Shown: positions 49,496 through 62,289 of the stretch, in pieces
Layout of the letters: every line of letters starts with the position of its first letter
Position numbering within the stretch: the stretch's first letter is position 1
Origin: Pseudoscleropodium purum
Lineage: Eukaryota > Streptophyta > Bryopsida > Hypnales > Brachytheciaceae
Assembly (NCBI GenBank): GCA_963969395.1
Contig: OZ017799.1
Span: 3,536,501 to 3,600,500, forward strand
DNA length: 64,000 nt
Reading direction: 5' to 3'
Notes under the pieces: model-generated
What the model saw: only the letters and a program-made list of their open reading frames with translations
Told to the model about the DNA's origin: nothing
The model's database searches: none
Translations under genes and position numbers: made by a program

Positions 49496-50161
49496 TCTAC
49501 ATTAGTGAATGGATGAGAACAAGGCTTTTGCAGTTGGAATGTGCATTGAGGTCAATCCGGATGTGTTTTGACATATCCATCAGCCCAAAAAAGTTATTAT
49601 TTTTGGACAACTTGTTTGTCAATTTGGACAAACCATCTAAATTTTTTGTTCATTTATTTTTCCAAGATCTTGATGAATCAAGGTTGAATCTTGATGTTTT
49701 AACAGACATCCAATAATTCAGACATGATGTGACGTTGAAAACCTTGAATGAGAAAGAAATTGTCAAAATAGATGACTAACAAAAATGAATCACTTGTCCA
49801 AAATGAATCAAAACCTCAAATTAGACTTTAGTCATTGTTTAGTCATACATTATAGAAAATTTGGATCCAATAGTGAGCCATTTGACTTTTTGAAATTGTA
49901 TAAATCTAAGAAAAAATATTTTTTTTTAATTTTCTAATTTTGTAAAAAAAATGAAAATTTTTTAGTCCCCAATCCTGCATGGCACATTGTGATCACATGA
50001 AATAAATTTTAAAAATGTTTTTTTTTTCATTTTTTTCTATATATGCACATTTATATCTAGTTAAAAAGCCTATTGTTGGGTCAAGATTTTTTGTAATGAG
50101 TGTTCTAAATGACTAGTTTTGCTCTAGTTAGTGCAAGTCATTGATAGCCTTTTTTACTAGT

Positions 50162-52917
50162 GATTTGATATTTGTAATCCTTCAAAATCTTCTTTAATAA
50201 CAAATGTCAACCCATGTCACACAACTAGTCGTGCATGACAAAATGCCCACCTTCTCTTTTAAAAAATGAGATGTTTATAAAAATACTTTAATATTCAAAT
50301 CCCAAATCCTTTCAACAAATCTCTTAATGACATTATCCATTTTGAAAATATGTAAGCAAAGTCCAAAAACATCTTCTTAGGATCACCTAAATGATTAGAG
50401 CTTATTTGTAGACTTCTCCAAAGGTTGGTAATAGCTAATTCATCTCTACTTTGAACTTTGTTTGATACCACATATAATGCACCTCAAGAACCTATCCCGG
50501 CCAAACTTAGTACATAGCTACTATACTAAATCTCTTCCAAGACTTGCATTCTTCCTTTGATGATCATGTAACCAACCACTTGAACTAGAATGCTCTATTG
50601 TTACCTTGTTTTGCTTCATGCACCTAATGCATGTCTTTTTAGAGTTGTTCCTTGCATATCATTGTATTCTCATGGAGATGAAATAGTAATAAAGGTGAAG
50701 AAAAAACTCTGCTTTTTCTAAAGGAACCCTTGATGGTGCTCATACAAAGCCTAGTGTGGGCAACAAGGCACAATGTTCCAAGGCGTATGGAAATTTTGGA
50801 GTTCTATCCGTGGACTATCAATTCAAATAGCTTGCCCATTGATCTTCTTTGTAAGGCCTTACCAATTCACACCCTCAGATGCCCTGGAATTTGGTGACAA
50901 CACCAAATGTAGGATGTGGCTTCATGTATACTATCCCATATCTCCTATTATTATTCAAGATTCTCATATTTTGTAGAACCAAAATATTTGCAAAGTACTT
51001 CAAGCTCAAATATAATGCATTTACAAAACTTTATAATATCTTTGGGCTCACCAAGAAACATGGTGTTTACTTCTTCTTTTGTCTTCCTTACTAACTACTT
51101 TACAATATATCTAAACAACAATTGTAGGTTATAAATCTTTAGATCCTTAATCTCATCCATGGGCATGATAGTTGCCTTGTTTGAATTCAAATACTTTTTT
51201 GGCAAAAGCACTTTGTCTCAACTAGTCACTAGCACTTTGTCTTGGCATTAGAATTAACTCAAAATTATCATGTAACAATATATAACCAAAGGATGATATC
51301 ACTAAGTATGCAATGATTGAAGTAAAAAAATTAATCCATCTTTTCACATTGAGATGACTTCTCTTAGACAATGCAACTTCTTTGCTTCAACCTTTAAAAA
51401 TAAATATGGACTTTAAATAAATAAACTATGACTATATTAAATATGAAATTTAGAATATAAAATTATATTAAAGTTTTCATAAAAACACACATTGTGGTCA
51501 TATCAAACATAAGGTCAACATATCATTTGCATTGTCAAACATGTTTCAATATACTTATATGGTATATATGTATAAGTCATTTAATATAAAGGCACCATGT
51601 CACTTCAATACCAAATTGTACTAAGAAATGCTTTTTTAATCCAACCTTCTTGCCAAATATTGATTTTTATAAGATTAAGCTAATAGGTTATAATTTTTAA
51701 TTTTATCCTAATATCAAGATCTTTCATTGAATTTAAAAATTAATTCATCTTTCATTTATATTCTTTTTTGCAATGAAATTCATTTTTTTGTCAATCCTAT
51801 AGATGCATCAATTTTAGGCCTTCTTTATGATTAAAAAAATGATTTTGTAGTACAAAAGCATGTACTTTATACATATATGAAAAATGTCTTAAAAAAGCAC
51901 ATTTCAAAATATAAATATTATTCAACATTATTAAATCTATAGTAATTTCATATTTTTTTAAATATTGAAGGATTCCAAACGATTATTGTGAATATCCTCA
52001 AGTTTCAATGGAGTAAAATATGCAATGTCTAATGCTAGCTAGTTGGTGTATCAGAGAACTTCACTATTGTCAACCAATTGCATAAGGCATGAGCATAAGT
52101 ATTAATTGTTTTGTAATAGTTAAACCTTAATGTTCAATTGTTTATCTTGCGTAAAAAACCAACAACATTATAATACTTGATGCAATCTTTAAGTTATATT
52201 GATATAAATATATGAAATAATAGAGCATTGTTGTGTAGAAAATGTTTGCCTCAAAAAATCATGAAGATTCTGGCTATGACTAGAAATGGTTTGGGAATGA
52301 AAGAAGTTGTAAGATGATAAAAAAAACAAGTGAGTTTGTCACCCGTAGATTCACCCTACTAATAACCAACAAAATAATAAAGAAGATGAATATAAATGAG
52401 TTTATTACAACAAATCCATCAACTAAATTAATATAGTTCAAGAACTAAAAGTTGTAGTTGTGTCAAATCTTTTATCTTGAACGTTAAATCTTCTATATTG
52501 TTCTCGAATTCCTAATTGTTGACCTATCATGTATTGGTTTTAAATAGGTATAAGAATTAAAGTAGGTGATAAGAATCCATAACTTCGAATGGGAAAAATG
52601 GGACGGCCAAACCACGAGCTGAACCGTCTAAAAGATTGACTCTCAAAATTCAAATCCATAATAACTAGCAATCGTGCCTCATCAATGAAAACAACATAAA
52701 AATATAACCATGTGGGTGATCAATCCTACTTTGTCACTACAAACACAAAATATAGCTATTATTGAATATCTACATAACTTGCAACAATATTTACAAAGCA
52801 AAAATGAAAACAACAAGACTCCAAAACCGGCTAGAAATAACAATAGAAAGATAATAAACATTCAAATCAAACTAGGAATAACAACTACAAGCCACAACAT
52901 ACAAATCTTCAATCTTC
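50162..52917. other. AT-rich gene-free DNA
   Basis: No supportable gene. Frames near 50773-51134 overlap in several phases and lack domains. Confidence 0.4.
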
Positions 52918-52924
52918 TTGTCTT

Positions 52925-53008
52925 CCAACTCTCCTCCAACTCTCCTCCAACTCTCCTCCAACTCTCCTCCAACTTTCCTCCAACTCTCCTCTAACTGTCC
53001 TCCAACTC
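52925..53008. repeat. 11-bp minisatellite (CTCTCCTCCAA), about 7 units
   Basis: Near-perfect tandem copies with single-base changes in the last three units. Confidence 0.9.
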
Positions 53009-53140
53009 TCCAACTTCAACTTCAAACACTAAACTTCAACTTCAAACACTAAATTTCAACACCAAACTTCAACTTCAAACACCAAACTTCAAACTCCAGA
53101 CACCAAACTCCAAACTTCAAACACCAAACTTCAACTTTTA
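53009..53140. repeat. AACTTCAAACACCA-type minisatellite
   Basis: Directly follows the 11-bp array. Roughly 14-20 bp units built from CAACTTCAAACAC(C/T)AAA, about seven copies with indels. Both arrays share a CCAAC/CAACTTC core, so one may derive from the other. Confidence 0.8.
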
Positions 53141-56100
53141 CTTCATTGTTGAACTTTGAATTGGTGTTACCATTTTGTTTAAAGTTCAAATGAGATAAGT
53201 GATGATTTTTTGAAAAACTGATACAATTTTCTATTTTTCCTCTAGATTTCAATTCATTTTAAAACTTTATTCAATTTCTATAGCCATCCAAAATTTTGAC
53301 CTTGAAAAAAAAAGGGGTAACAAACCCTTCTTTGTTTCATCACTTACAATTCACTCATAAAAACTCTGAATGCAATACTAATAGTTTCATGAAAAATCAA
53401 CACAATTTTTCATATTTTCTCAAAATTTTATTGCAATCAAAAGACATGTCTATCTTTTACAATTGGTCAAAGTCTCTGTTGTTTTATATAGAAAGCAACA
53501 AACCTTCTTCTACTCAAATTAGTACAATTTTTGATTCACAACTCCAAATCAAGCAAGTGAAATCAATTTGAAAACTTCACACCAAGATATAAAATCCTTC
53601 TAAATTTTATTTTCAAAAACTTAAAATACAATGCACCATGGCCTCTCAAACTTTCGAACATTACCAACAACAATGAGAGAGATGATGAATAGTGCCCATT
53701 TTTCTTTCTATCTTATCTTCTACCAAAACCACACAAGTCAAGTGGATTTCAGCCCACACCTTGATCATATAGTTCCTCTAACATCCATTGGTCATGAAAA
53801 TTAACCATAAGACTAATTTTATACTTCTACGTAAAAGATAAATCGTTCCAAAGTTACCAAAAGGCAAACTAATTGAATACTTCTCCCGTACAACTTCATA
53901 CACACAAAATTAATATAGAAAAACACTATAAGTATGGAATGAAGAACTAAAAATTAACATAAGATTAGTAAAGATAAAAAATTAGACTTTTAATTGAAAT
54001 ATCAATCTACCTGCAAAAACTTTAAAATGCATTTAACGATAGCAATGACATAATCGACACAATTTGCCTTAGTTAAAAGATTGATTGAACCCTTCAACTA
54101 TCGTTGGTGACCACAACTCCCCTTGATAGGCTTAGCCATACAATAATATTAATCGTCATTTAAACTTTTAAAACATTCTTCCAATGTAACTTCAAGGCTG
54201 CCAGACTCAATGCATTCAACCTACAACAAGATCATCAATGTTTGAACTTCACATTGAAGATTTTCGTGCCATCTTTTCTCCAAGTGAAGTTGTTTTGGTG
54301 ATCAAGATGGTCCAACTTCATCTTGTGATCACCCATGCGGCAATAAAAGATCTAGTAGTTGTTGAAGTTAATCTAGTAGTTGTGATAAAGAGAATTCAAA
54401 TTCACGCTCTAGTTGAGATTTTTCATTTTGAAACTTAGAAAAAACTCTCCAATTTGACATAGTATATTTTAAATGAAAAACAAAAAAAATAATATTGAAA
54501 TGATGAAGCTATCAAGTAAATCCTTTTCTTTATAGTTGTTTGTAACGGTAAAGAGAAAGCATCTCTATGAAGCCATTTCCAATGATGTCATTTTCTTTAC
54601 TATGCTATAAATATTGAAACCCATCTAAATAATATAAATATACTTATTTTTACATAATGTCGACATTTGCAATACAACAGCATAATATTTATGAATAAAA
54701 TAAAGAATAAAAATTTATTTTGATTAAAAAAATTTCATGAAAAAACAATGAACATCTATTAACAATCCAATCAAAATAACATAACAATTATGAACCTAAA
54801 AAGTAGAAGAGCAATTAATTGAATACTAGAATCGAAGAAGATATTTAATACATATTATTCTAGGTAATTGCAAAAAAAGGTAGTACTATTTTTTATTATA
54901 CTTTGAATTGCAAATTTAGTTTAGCCATAACTTTAGAGAATGAATTTGATGTACTTGAATTTTTTTTATTGAAGATGACCCACTTGTTTGTAATAAGGAT
55001 TCTTATTTTTCAAAAAAATTCAAAAAAGAATTATAATTAAATTTCAATTTAGCTAATTTGTCACACTTTGCAATTTAGGGATTTTTAGTACTATAGAGTA
55101 CCCATAATTAATGATGTAAAGCTTAAATTTCATGGGATACTTCCACACTAGAAAGGCATGTGCCCACCAAAAAGAACTTAAGAAAACATTATTTTATGTC
55201 ATCTACATGCATGCAAACAAGGGCCCTTTGAGCACACACTTCTGAACAGTGGAGATGGTTTTGTCTTCATTTTTTTGATGAAATCTGATTACCATCAAGT
55301 CCATGCAAATTGCCAATTTTAAAAAAAATTCATGATTTTTTATTTATTATTAATTTTTACCTCATTGTATCTATTTTTTGTAACAATTTTGTATTTTTTT
55401 CAAAGGATACTAATTTTGTATTTACAAGTACTCATAGTACTTTTAATCGTCATTTTCTTTTATCAGTAGTTGAGATTGTTCTATTTCGTAGTACTCATAG
55501 TACTTGTAGTATTGAGTGTAGAAACTACAATTTTGGCAAAACACTACAAAAAACGGGCAGCTTTTCTTGCAACCACCCTTCTATAAATTTATCCACCATT
55601 TCAAGTGGTCCTTATATTCTTTTCTACATGGCACTAGTAGAATGGTGCATCTCAAGAACTAAATTGAATACCATCAAAAGCACCATCAATCTTTGAAAAA
55701 ATCAAGGTGCCATAATACATGACAAATGATGTTGGAGTTCATCATGGGCATTATCTAATTGTTAGATTTGCAATTTCCTCATAATTTTCAAATGTAGTTT
55801 CAAAATTTTATTTTGGACTACGAGATTTTTTTATTGGTGATGGTTTTGGGGTTGTTGTTGCCAAGGTTTTATTTTGGAATGCTTCTTATAGACTTTGTCA
55901 TCTATAGCTAAGATAACAAGATTGTAATGTTTGACATTTTTTGTTTGTAATCTACCATCTCAATTCTCAATGTGCACGTGATTGAAGTTTGTAAACTTAA
56001 TAAAGAACGTAATCTACCAAAGCCACATGAAATTAGGCTAAAAAATTAGTGAAGATGGACAAACTTCCTACAAAAAATAGTGAAAAATACTTATATTAGT

Positions 56101-57871
56101 TTTAATATGACATGAACCTCAAATTTGGATATATTGTGCTCTAATTGCAAATTGTATTATAAAGTTTTAGAGCTTCAACTACTCATTAGTACCTTTTGCA
56201 TAGATACATGTACATCTTTCAATACATCTAAGGTTATAATGACATTCCAATACCCCCCTAAGAATGCAACAATCAATTACTACAAACTCTAAATCATTGC
56301 TTAAGTGTCCAATAAATTTAATAATTAATCACTACAAACACTACCTCCAACACCCCATGGGCACAACAATAAGGTTGGAGGAACTTGAATATTTAGGTCT
56401 TTTCCTAACAACAACTAACAATGATTAGTATTTAAGAACTTGACATTTCAATTGAATGTAGGGGCGTACATGGCAAGGTAACAAGCCCCCTTGCTCTTCA
56501 AAAATCTTGTCTTTTTAATAATAGCTAAAAAGAAGTCATTCAACTTGAAAGAAGTTGTGAAGGAGCTTCATTGGAATATTGACCCAACTACAAAGGAAGT
56601 TTCTACATCCAATGAAAAAGACAAAGCTAGCTCAAATAAAATCTCACAAACAAAGATATTCTTTCCTCAATCCAATGGTATTGTCATTTGCAAAATCCAA
56701 ATATATTGAGGTAGTGAGGTAGAGCATCACCTAAAATTTTCTAGTCCCCTTTTACAACCTTAATAGTACTTCCACACCCCATTTCTACTAGTGATGTGCT
56801 ATGCTAAATTAATGAGTGATCCTACAATCAATTATGAATATTTTATTTTGATACTATAGCTTCCTTTGATGCACTAAATGGTATGACTCTTAATATGTTT
56901 TGCATTGGTCACTTTGTAAACTTCCTACCTAGTTGTGCCTTCAAATACATAACATTGTATAACCAGATAGTGGTCCTCCTCCATGTTGAAAAGGTATTAT
57001 GCTTTGCTAGCTAGATATTTGGGACGAACATATTCATTAACCCTTAAGTACTCCATCATATTTGTGGACAATGAACAAATTCAAACTTGTCTCTTTTTTT
57101 CATCACTACTTGGATGAAAGTCATCCTAATTTGTAGAGATTTTTTATGAAGTTGTTGTCCTATCTAATAGTTGGATTTGGTGTTACTAGAATATACATTA
57201 TTCTGAAATTACAAATGTAGAAATATATCAAGTGGTTGACTAAGCCAAAATTGCATTGATTCTAGTTCAAAACTAGACTTACAAAAATGAGGTCAAAGAT
57301 TTCAAGAATACAAAAATTTCAAAAAATCACCATGTCAAAAGAACTTCATTTCAAATCCATTCAAAGAAAATTTACTCAAAAATAATAAATACTCTGTTTG
57401 TAAATGAATTTAGAAGGAATTGTAAAATTTCCCCTTCAAAATTTATAAAAAAATATTGGTAATAGCATTACCTATTCAATTGTATACTTAGATGGAATCT
57501 AAAACTCAAAATCTATAGCTTTTACTCATATACCAATTCCAAAATATTCTTCCACATAATATTTTATGATGGTTTTTCTCAAATCTTCAATTCTGGAAAA
57601 TACTCTATATATAAAGGGATTCATGCAAGGATTGGAGTTGGCTAGGGCACCATCAATATATTCATTGTACAAGGCCCGTTTTCAAGTATACAAAAGGGCC
57701 CCCTGCCTCATAAGAGATAATTGTCAAGTGAACCCCAGTTTGTATTGGGGGATAAAAAAGAAGGCTTAACTAAGAATAAGGCAGAAGGTCCACATATAGA
57801 GCGCACATTTAAGAATTGAAACTAAATTTGGGAATATAAAACTTCTTGAAACATTTTGTAGTAAATTTTCC
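53141..57871. other. AT-rich gene-free DNA
   Basis: No supportable gene. AGTACTCATAGTACTT occurs twice (about 55428 and 55489). CACTACAAAAAACGGGC at about 55541 resembles a CACTA end but has no partner that I can identify. Confidence 0.4.
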
Positions 57872-58818
57872 TTAATTCCTAAATAATTTTGACTATATTT
57901 CCACCAAGACTGATCCAAAACTGCCATTTCTAGTACAAGTACCAAATTTTATACAAAGATATTTTTTAGACACATAATTTTAGGATCTTGGAGTATTTTA
58001 GTTTGTAAAGATGTGCAAAAAATTTCAAAAATTTCCAACATGTAAATTGCAAGATATTAGCATTTGAAGTGACAAAAATCATTTTTTTGGCCGGGCAAAA
58101 ATCTAGGCAACTGCATTTTTTAAGGTCACATTTGTATAAAAAAATGTCCAAAACAGCAGTTACTCTTTGAATCATTTTTCAACTCAAGTTGGCTACATGA
58201 TTTAAAATTTTCAAATCATTTGGATTTGTACAACATATAGGAAAAAGAATAGTACGTAGAAAGGAGAGAATGATTCAAAATACTAAATTGTTAACAATTT
58301 ATTTATGGAATTGAAAAATTCCAATCTCAATGGTTGTAATGTAGTAATAAAAAATCTACACAAAATCCTTTTATTTTTTTCCAAAAATTTCAAAATAGAG
58401 TTAAATAAAGGACTTCAAAGTTTGTCTTAGAGTTTAGATTCAATAACAATCGACAAACTCCTACAAACTAAAATACCTCTTAACTTCTTATTCATTGATC
58501 AAAATGGAATGATTCAAAGCTTTACAAGTATATATAAATCTTGTGAACTAATTTCAAATTTTAATTTCTTGAAAAATTGATTAAAAAAAAGGGATTTTAT
58601 TATCTAGATTGCTTGCCAAGTAATGAAAATACATATCATACAATGATTGTTTAACCATGTAGTTAGAAGTTATGAAAATTGTTGGACCTTAAAGCTAATC
58701 CTCATGCACATGTTACATTAAAATTTCAAAGAGAAAAAATGAAAAAATTCCATTCATAGTGACCTACTTAAAATTATCGTGTTGCCAAAAAAAACATAGT
58801 TTAGGCATTTAGGGGTTA
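57872..58818 (-). mobile_element. TTAA-flanked element, 947 bp
   Basis: Left TTAATTCCTAAAT (one end decayed), right CATTTAGGGGTTAA. Collinear with 40180-41690 apart from the insertion there: TTGCAAGATATTAGCA-TTGAAGTGACAAAAATC and AAGGTCACATTTG-AT blocks. No coding capacity. Confidence 0.85.
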
Positions 58819-58913
58819 AAAGAAAAATGCAATTGACATCTAATTGAAGTTCTTTCACATTTTTAACATCTTTGTGGAAATTTTTTAGGAATTTTTGAAG
58901 TTGAAAAGCAATG

Positions 58914-59026
58914 GGCTCTAAAATTGCCCACCTCCTAAAGTATACACTATTTGTACAATTTTGGTATAATGAAAATGAAACATGTACAAATTGTGTACAT
59001 TTCAGGAGGTGGGCAATTTTAGAGTC
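58914..59026. other. Long hairpin, 113 bp with about 45-nt arms
   Basis: Left arm CTCTAAAATTGCCCACCTCC and onward pairs with right arm ...GGAGGTGGGCAATTTTAGAG with few mismatches; the loop is about 20 nt. Related to the 38477-38568 hairpin (CCACCTCCTTAAATGTACAC). A foldback MITE is likeliest; a small-RNA precursor is possible. Confidence 0.7.
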
Positions 59027-60359
59027 TAAGTACTTTATCAACTTCATACCTCAGTATGAAAGAAACATAACCACCCAATTCCATCAATCAAACCCAATGA
59101 TTTTTTTTAGGCAATAAAAAGACTAATAGCACCAAAAAATTATCTTTTGCACCAAGCCCTTCAAAAAATTTGGAGGTAAAAAAGTTTTAAAAGCCATATG
59201 TAAATCTTGGATCACACCCTAGCAACCACTATCTTGATCATGAATACTAGGATTTGTCACTTTGGTGCCACTTGTTTAGATGTTGATTTAACAACTTTTC
59301 ATCCAGAATCGCCTAAAATATAACAAAGTTGGAGATATGGATATAGATTGTAGCCATATACATGTAGATACCGGTATTGTATCACCAAATGATGTAATTA
59401 TAAAACATTGAGGTTGCACCACTACTGAAGTAATTGTTGCCCCACTTATTGCTATAGATGGTGTGATTAAGACTTTGATAAGCATGTCTATATCTCAAGA
59501 GAGGCTCATGATGCTCTTGTTTATTTGTTGATGTGTTTTGACACAAATGTGCCATCATTATTTAATAAGTAAGGACTTATTGGCATCTTACAAATTTTGA
59601 TTCAATAATCATGCATTTTGAAAAGCAAGTTTTTTGAGTCAAAAATTTGGTTATCTCCCATTTTGCATCACTCTTCAAAACCTGGTTGCCTTATATTGCA
59701 CCAGTCCAAGAGCGGAAATTGCCAAAGATGTTTTTTGAGTTTTTGTTCTGAGGCCATACAACTCACATGAATTCCTAACTTGAAGCCAAATTTTGCCCAA
59801 AAAATATGTTTGAAAGCACCTAACCTCAACCACTTCTCACTAAAAGGCTACATCTAAATTTCCTTAAAATTTAAAAAAAAAAACCATTGATTAGACCCTA
59901 GTCAGTTTTGGTGCTTCAAGGAGTTTTGTCTTGTAAAGGAACCAATCCATTTCCGACCAACATCCCATTTTCACAACTTAGACTATTGAATTTCTGATCA
60001 ACTATGCTATAGGTGACAACTCATGTATAACAGAAGTAGCACAAATGTTCGGGAGTTATACATTGAAAGCATAAAATGATCACAACATGTACATTAAAAG
60101 CCACAATGATCACCTACATTGGTTTTGTAACTAGTCTATAGTTGAAAATTGATTTGCCTACAAATCAAGAATTGATTTGAATGGGACAAAGAGAATCTTC
60201 ACGAAAAAAATTTGTAATAATTTTGTTTTTGAAGGAAAAATTGTTATAAAATACTTCTTCAATCTATTTTTCTACATGGGGAAATCCTTTCCTCAATCTT
60301 TTCCATGCTGCAAATAGGCTAAATTGCTTAAGCCTTGAATGTTGAGACAAAAGTTTTGT
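59027..60359. other. AT-rich gene-free DNA
   Basis: No gene or repeat boundary that I can support. Confidence 0.4.
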
Positions 60360-60530
60360 GTCTGAATGGATGACAAGGAATCAAATTGTATGGGACACAA
60401 GTGCAACTATTCATCCTCAAAATTTGTTTTAGAAAGGGAAGATCTTCTACAATAATTTGACTTGCAAAGACTTATTTTGCAATTTTGGAGGCTAGTGATT
60501 CACATGGTAATAGAAAAGGATAATTTCGAG
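60360..60530 (-). repeat. Dispersed repeat D, inverted copy
   Basis: Reverse complement matches 640-830: GTGCAACTATTCATCCTC, TTCTACAATAATTTGACTT and the TTCACATGGTAATAG end. Adjacent to the TTAA element at 60548. Confidence 0.65.
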
Positions 60531-60547
60531 GGTCACCCCTTCGACGT

Positions 60548-61481
60548 TTAACCCCTAAAGTCTCATTGTCCCCTCGGGGGACAAATCACATTTTGGACAA
60601 GTTCCTATGAACTCAAATTTTGAATTTTTTTTTGAAAACTTTTCTATAAGATAGAAAAACTGATTAGCTATGTGGGAATATAATTTTTTTTTTCAATTGG
60701 TGCCTGGGAGCAAATGTTATACCACAAAAAGCCTAAAACTAAACTCAGAGGGCAACACATAAAAAAATCGCAAAAAATCAAAATAAATTTTAATTTTTTT
60801 TCCTACTGAAATGTTTTATTTTTTTCTACATGTGAAGCTTTGATTCATTCTATTTGGATTAATAATGAGAAAGTTACGGACAATCTTGTTTTTTGAGCAG
60901 TTTAGGAATCTTCTTGAAAAAATAACTTATAGGATTCATTTCTGAATGCAATTTTCACAATTTTTCACAAATTTTTTTTGAAAATGTTGTGTTCTCTTGC
61001 TAGAACAATCTCACCATTGGGATTATTGTCTTTCAATCCCATCTTGGAGCTATTAACAATTCTAGTTTTTTTTTCAATCTTGAACCTACTTCTACTTAAC
61101 AATTTTTTAAAGAATGAAAATCAAGTGTTTATTTTTTGAATTTTTTTCCTAAACTTTCAACTCAATTCTTCAACATTCAGAATTTTTAATTGAAAGTCTG
61201 TAGTGCAAAAAAATTCCACAATTAGCGGTCAAAGTCATCTGAAATTGCAAGTCATTGTTCAAAAAAATTTTCTTTTTCAACTTTGAATGCTAATATCTTT
61301 TAATCTATATGGTCAAACTTCATGAAATTTTTACCACAGAACTTAGACAAGTGAAGTACAATATCCTATTGTTAGATTCTAAAAAAATGATTTCTTTTTT
61401 GTTTTCTTGGGTGAACACAACAAAAATGGCAGTTTTGAGTGGTTTTTGACAGAAAAATGGCCTTGGGACTTTCGGAGTTAA
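60548..61481 (+). mobile_element. TTAA-flanked element, 934 bp
   Basis: Left TTAACCCCTAAAGTCTCATTG; right CCTTGGGACTTTCGGAGTTAA. Internal blocks are shared with 7513-8445 and 5329-6246 (CATTGTCCC-GGGACAAAT, AGCTTTGATTCATT-ATTTGGATTA, CTAGAACAATCTCACCATTGGGATTA). No transposase. Confidence 0.8.
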
Positions 61482-61508
61482 AGGTTAACCTTATAAGGCC
61501 GCTACAAA

Positions 61509-62064
61509 CACTAAGGTAAACTTGCCTATGACAGGCAGAATGGCTGATCTGTCCTATTGCCATTGACAAAAAAAATCTGATTTTTTTTTCTACAAAGACA
61601 AATGTGAGAAATGAAGGAAGCAACTAGAATTTTATTTTTTTGACAAAATATGAATTTTTTGTGAATTTTCGAAGTTTGCTGTCCAGTTTGCCCAAAAAAG
61701 TCTGTAGACTACCCCAAATCAGCAGAAAAGTGTTTCCATGATGGTCATCTTACCACCCAAAGCAGTCATAACATTCTTTAACATGGTTACAAGATTTCCT
61801 AACATGGATATGACATAAAGAAATTAAAAAATAACTTTTTACTAACAGTTTACACTAGAAAGGTGTCAATGTTCTATCACAGTTATTAATAACTCTATAA
61901 CTATATTCCAAGGCTTTGATGACAACTAAAAATCAACCTAATGTAGTCTTAATTCTATTTTTAAGAAAAAGTTTCTCATGGGTTGATGGAAGACTGTAAT
62001 GGGGGAGTTCCCTAGGTGCCTGTCATGGGTGATTTGCCTGTCATAGGCATGTTTACCTTAAGTG
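61509..62064 (+). mobile_element. 556-bp element with about 30-bp terminal inverted repeats (family F)
   Basis: Left CACTAAGGTAAACTTGCCTATGACAGGCA and right inverted TGCCTGTCATAGGCATGTTTACCTTAAGTG match over about 30 bp with few changes. The interior matches 1850-2240. No ORF, so non-autonomous. It begins 28 bases after a TTAA element and is followed directly by repeat D. Confidence 0.8.
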
Positions 62065-62079
62065 TCCTATGGATGACGG

Positions 62080-62225
62080 AGAATTTCTCTATAGAGGATA
62101 GAAGTGCAACTATTCATCCTCCATGTTTTGTTGTGAAAAGGGAACTTCTTCTACAATAGTTTGACTTTCAATGAATACTTTTCCATTTTTTTTAGCAATT
62201 GATTCCCATGGTTTTAGAAAGTGAT
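62080..62225 (-). repeat. Dispersed repeat D, inverted copy
   Basis: Reverse complement closely matches 640-830 (ACTTTCTAAAACCATGGGAATC, AAAGTCAAACTATTGTAGAAG, GTTCCCTTTTCACAACAAAAC). Abuts the right end of the 556-bp element. Confidence 0.75.
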
Positions 62226-62289
62226 GATTTCTTCGGAGTGATCAGAAATGGGTGATATTTCTGGCTAACTTATTCTTTTTTCTCCAACT

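Larger units (their letters stand above)
46855..50161. mobile_element. Possible decayed CACTA element, about 3.3 kb
   Basis: The right end, read inverted, is TCACTAGTAAAAAAGGC; the left end is poor (CATACTAGAAAAAAATG). The interior has many GTAGTCAT/ATGTAGTTGT motifs (47330-48060, 48780-48900) of the kind CACTA elements carry near their ends, and a minus-strand coding relic near 49260-49495. The ends do not match well, so limits are uncertain. Confidence 0.35.

Noticed and set aside
55310..55696. 128-aa frame rich in Phe/Ser/Thr
   Set aside because: Low-complexity translation of AT-rich sequence with a repeated AGTACTCATAGTACT stretch; no domain.
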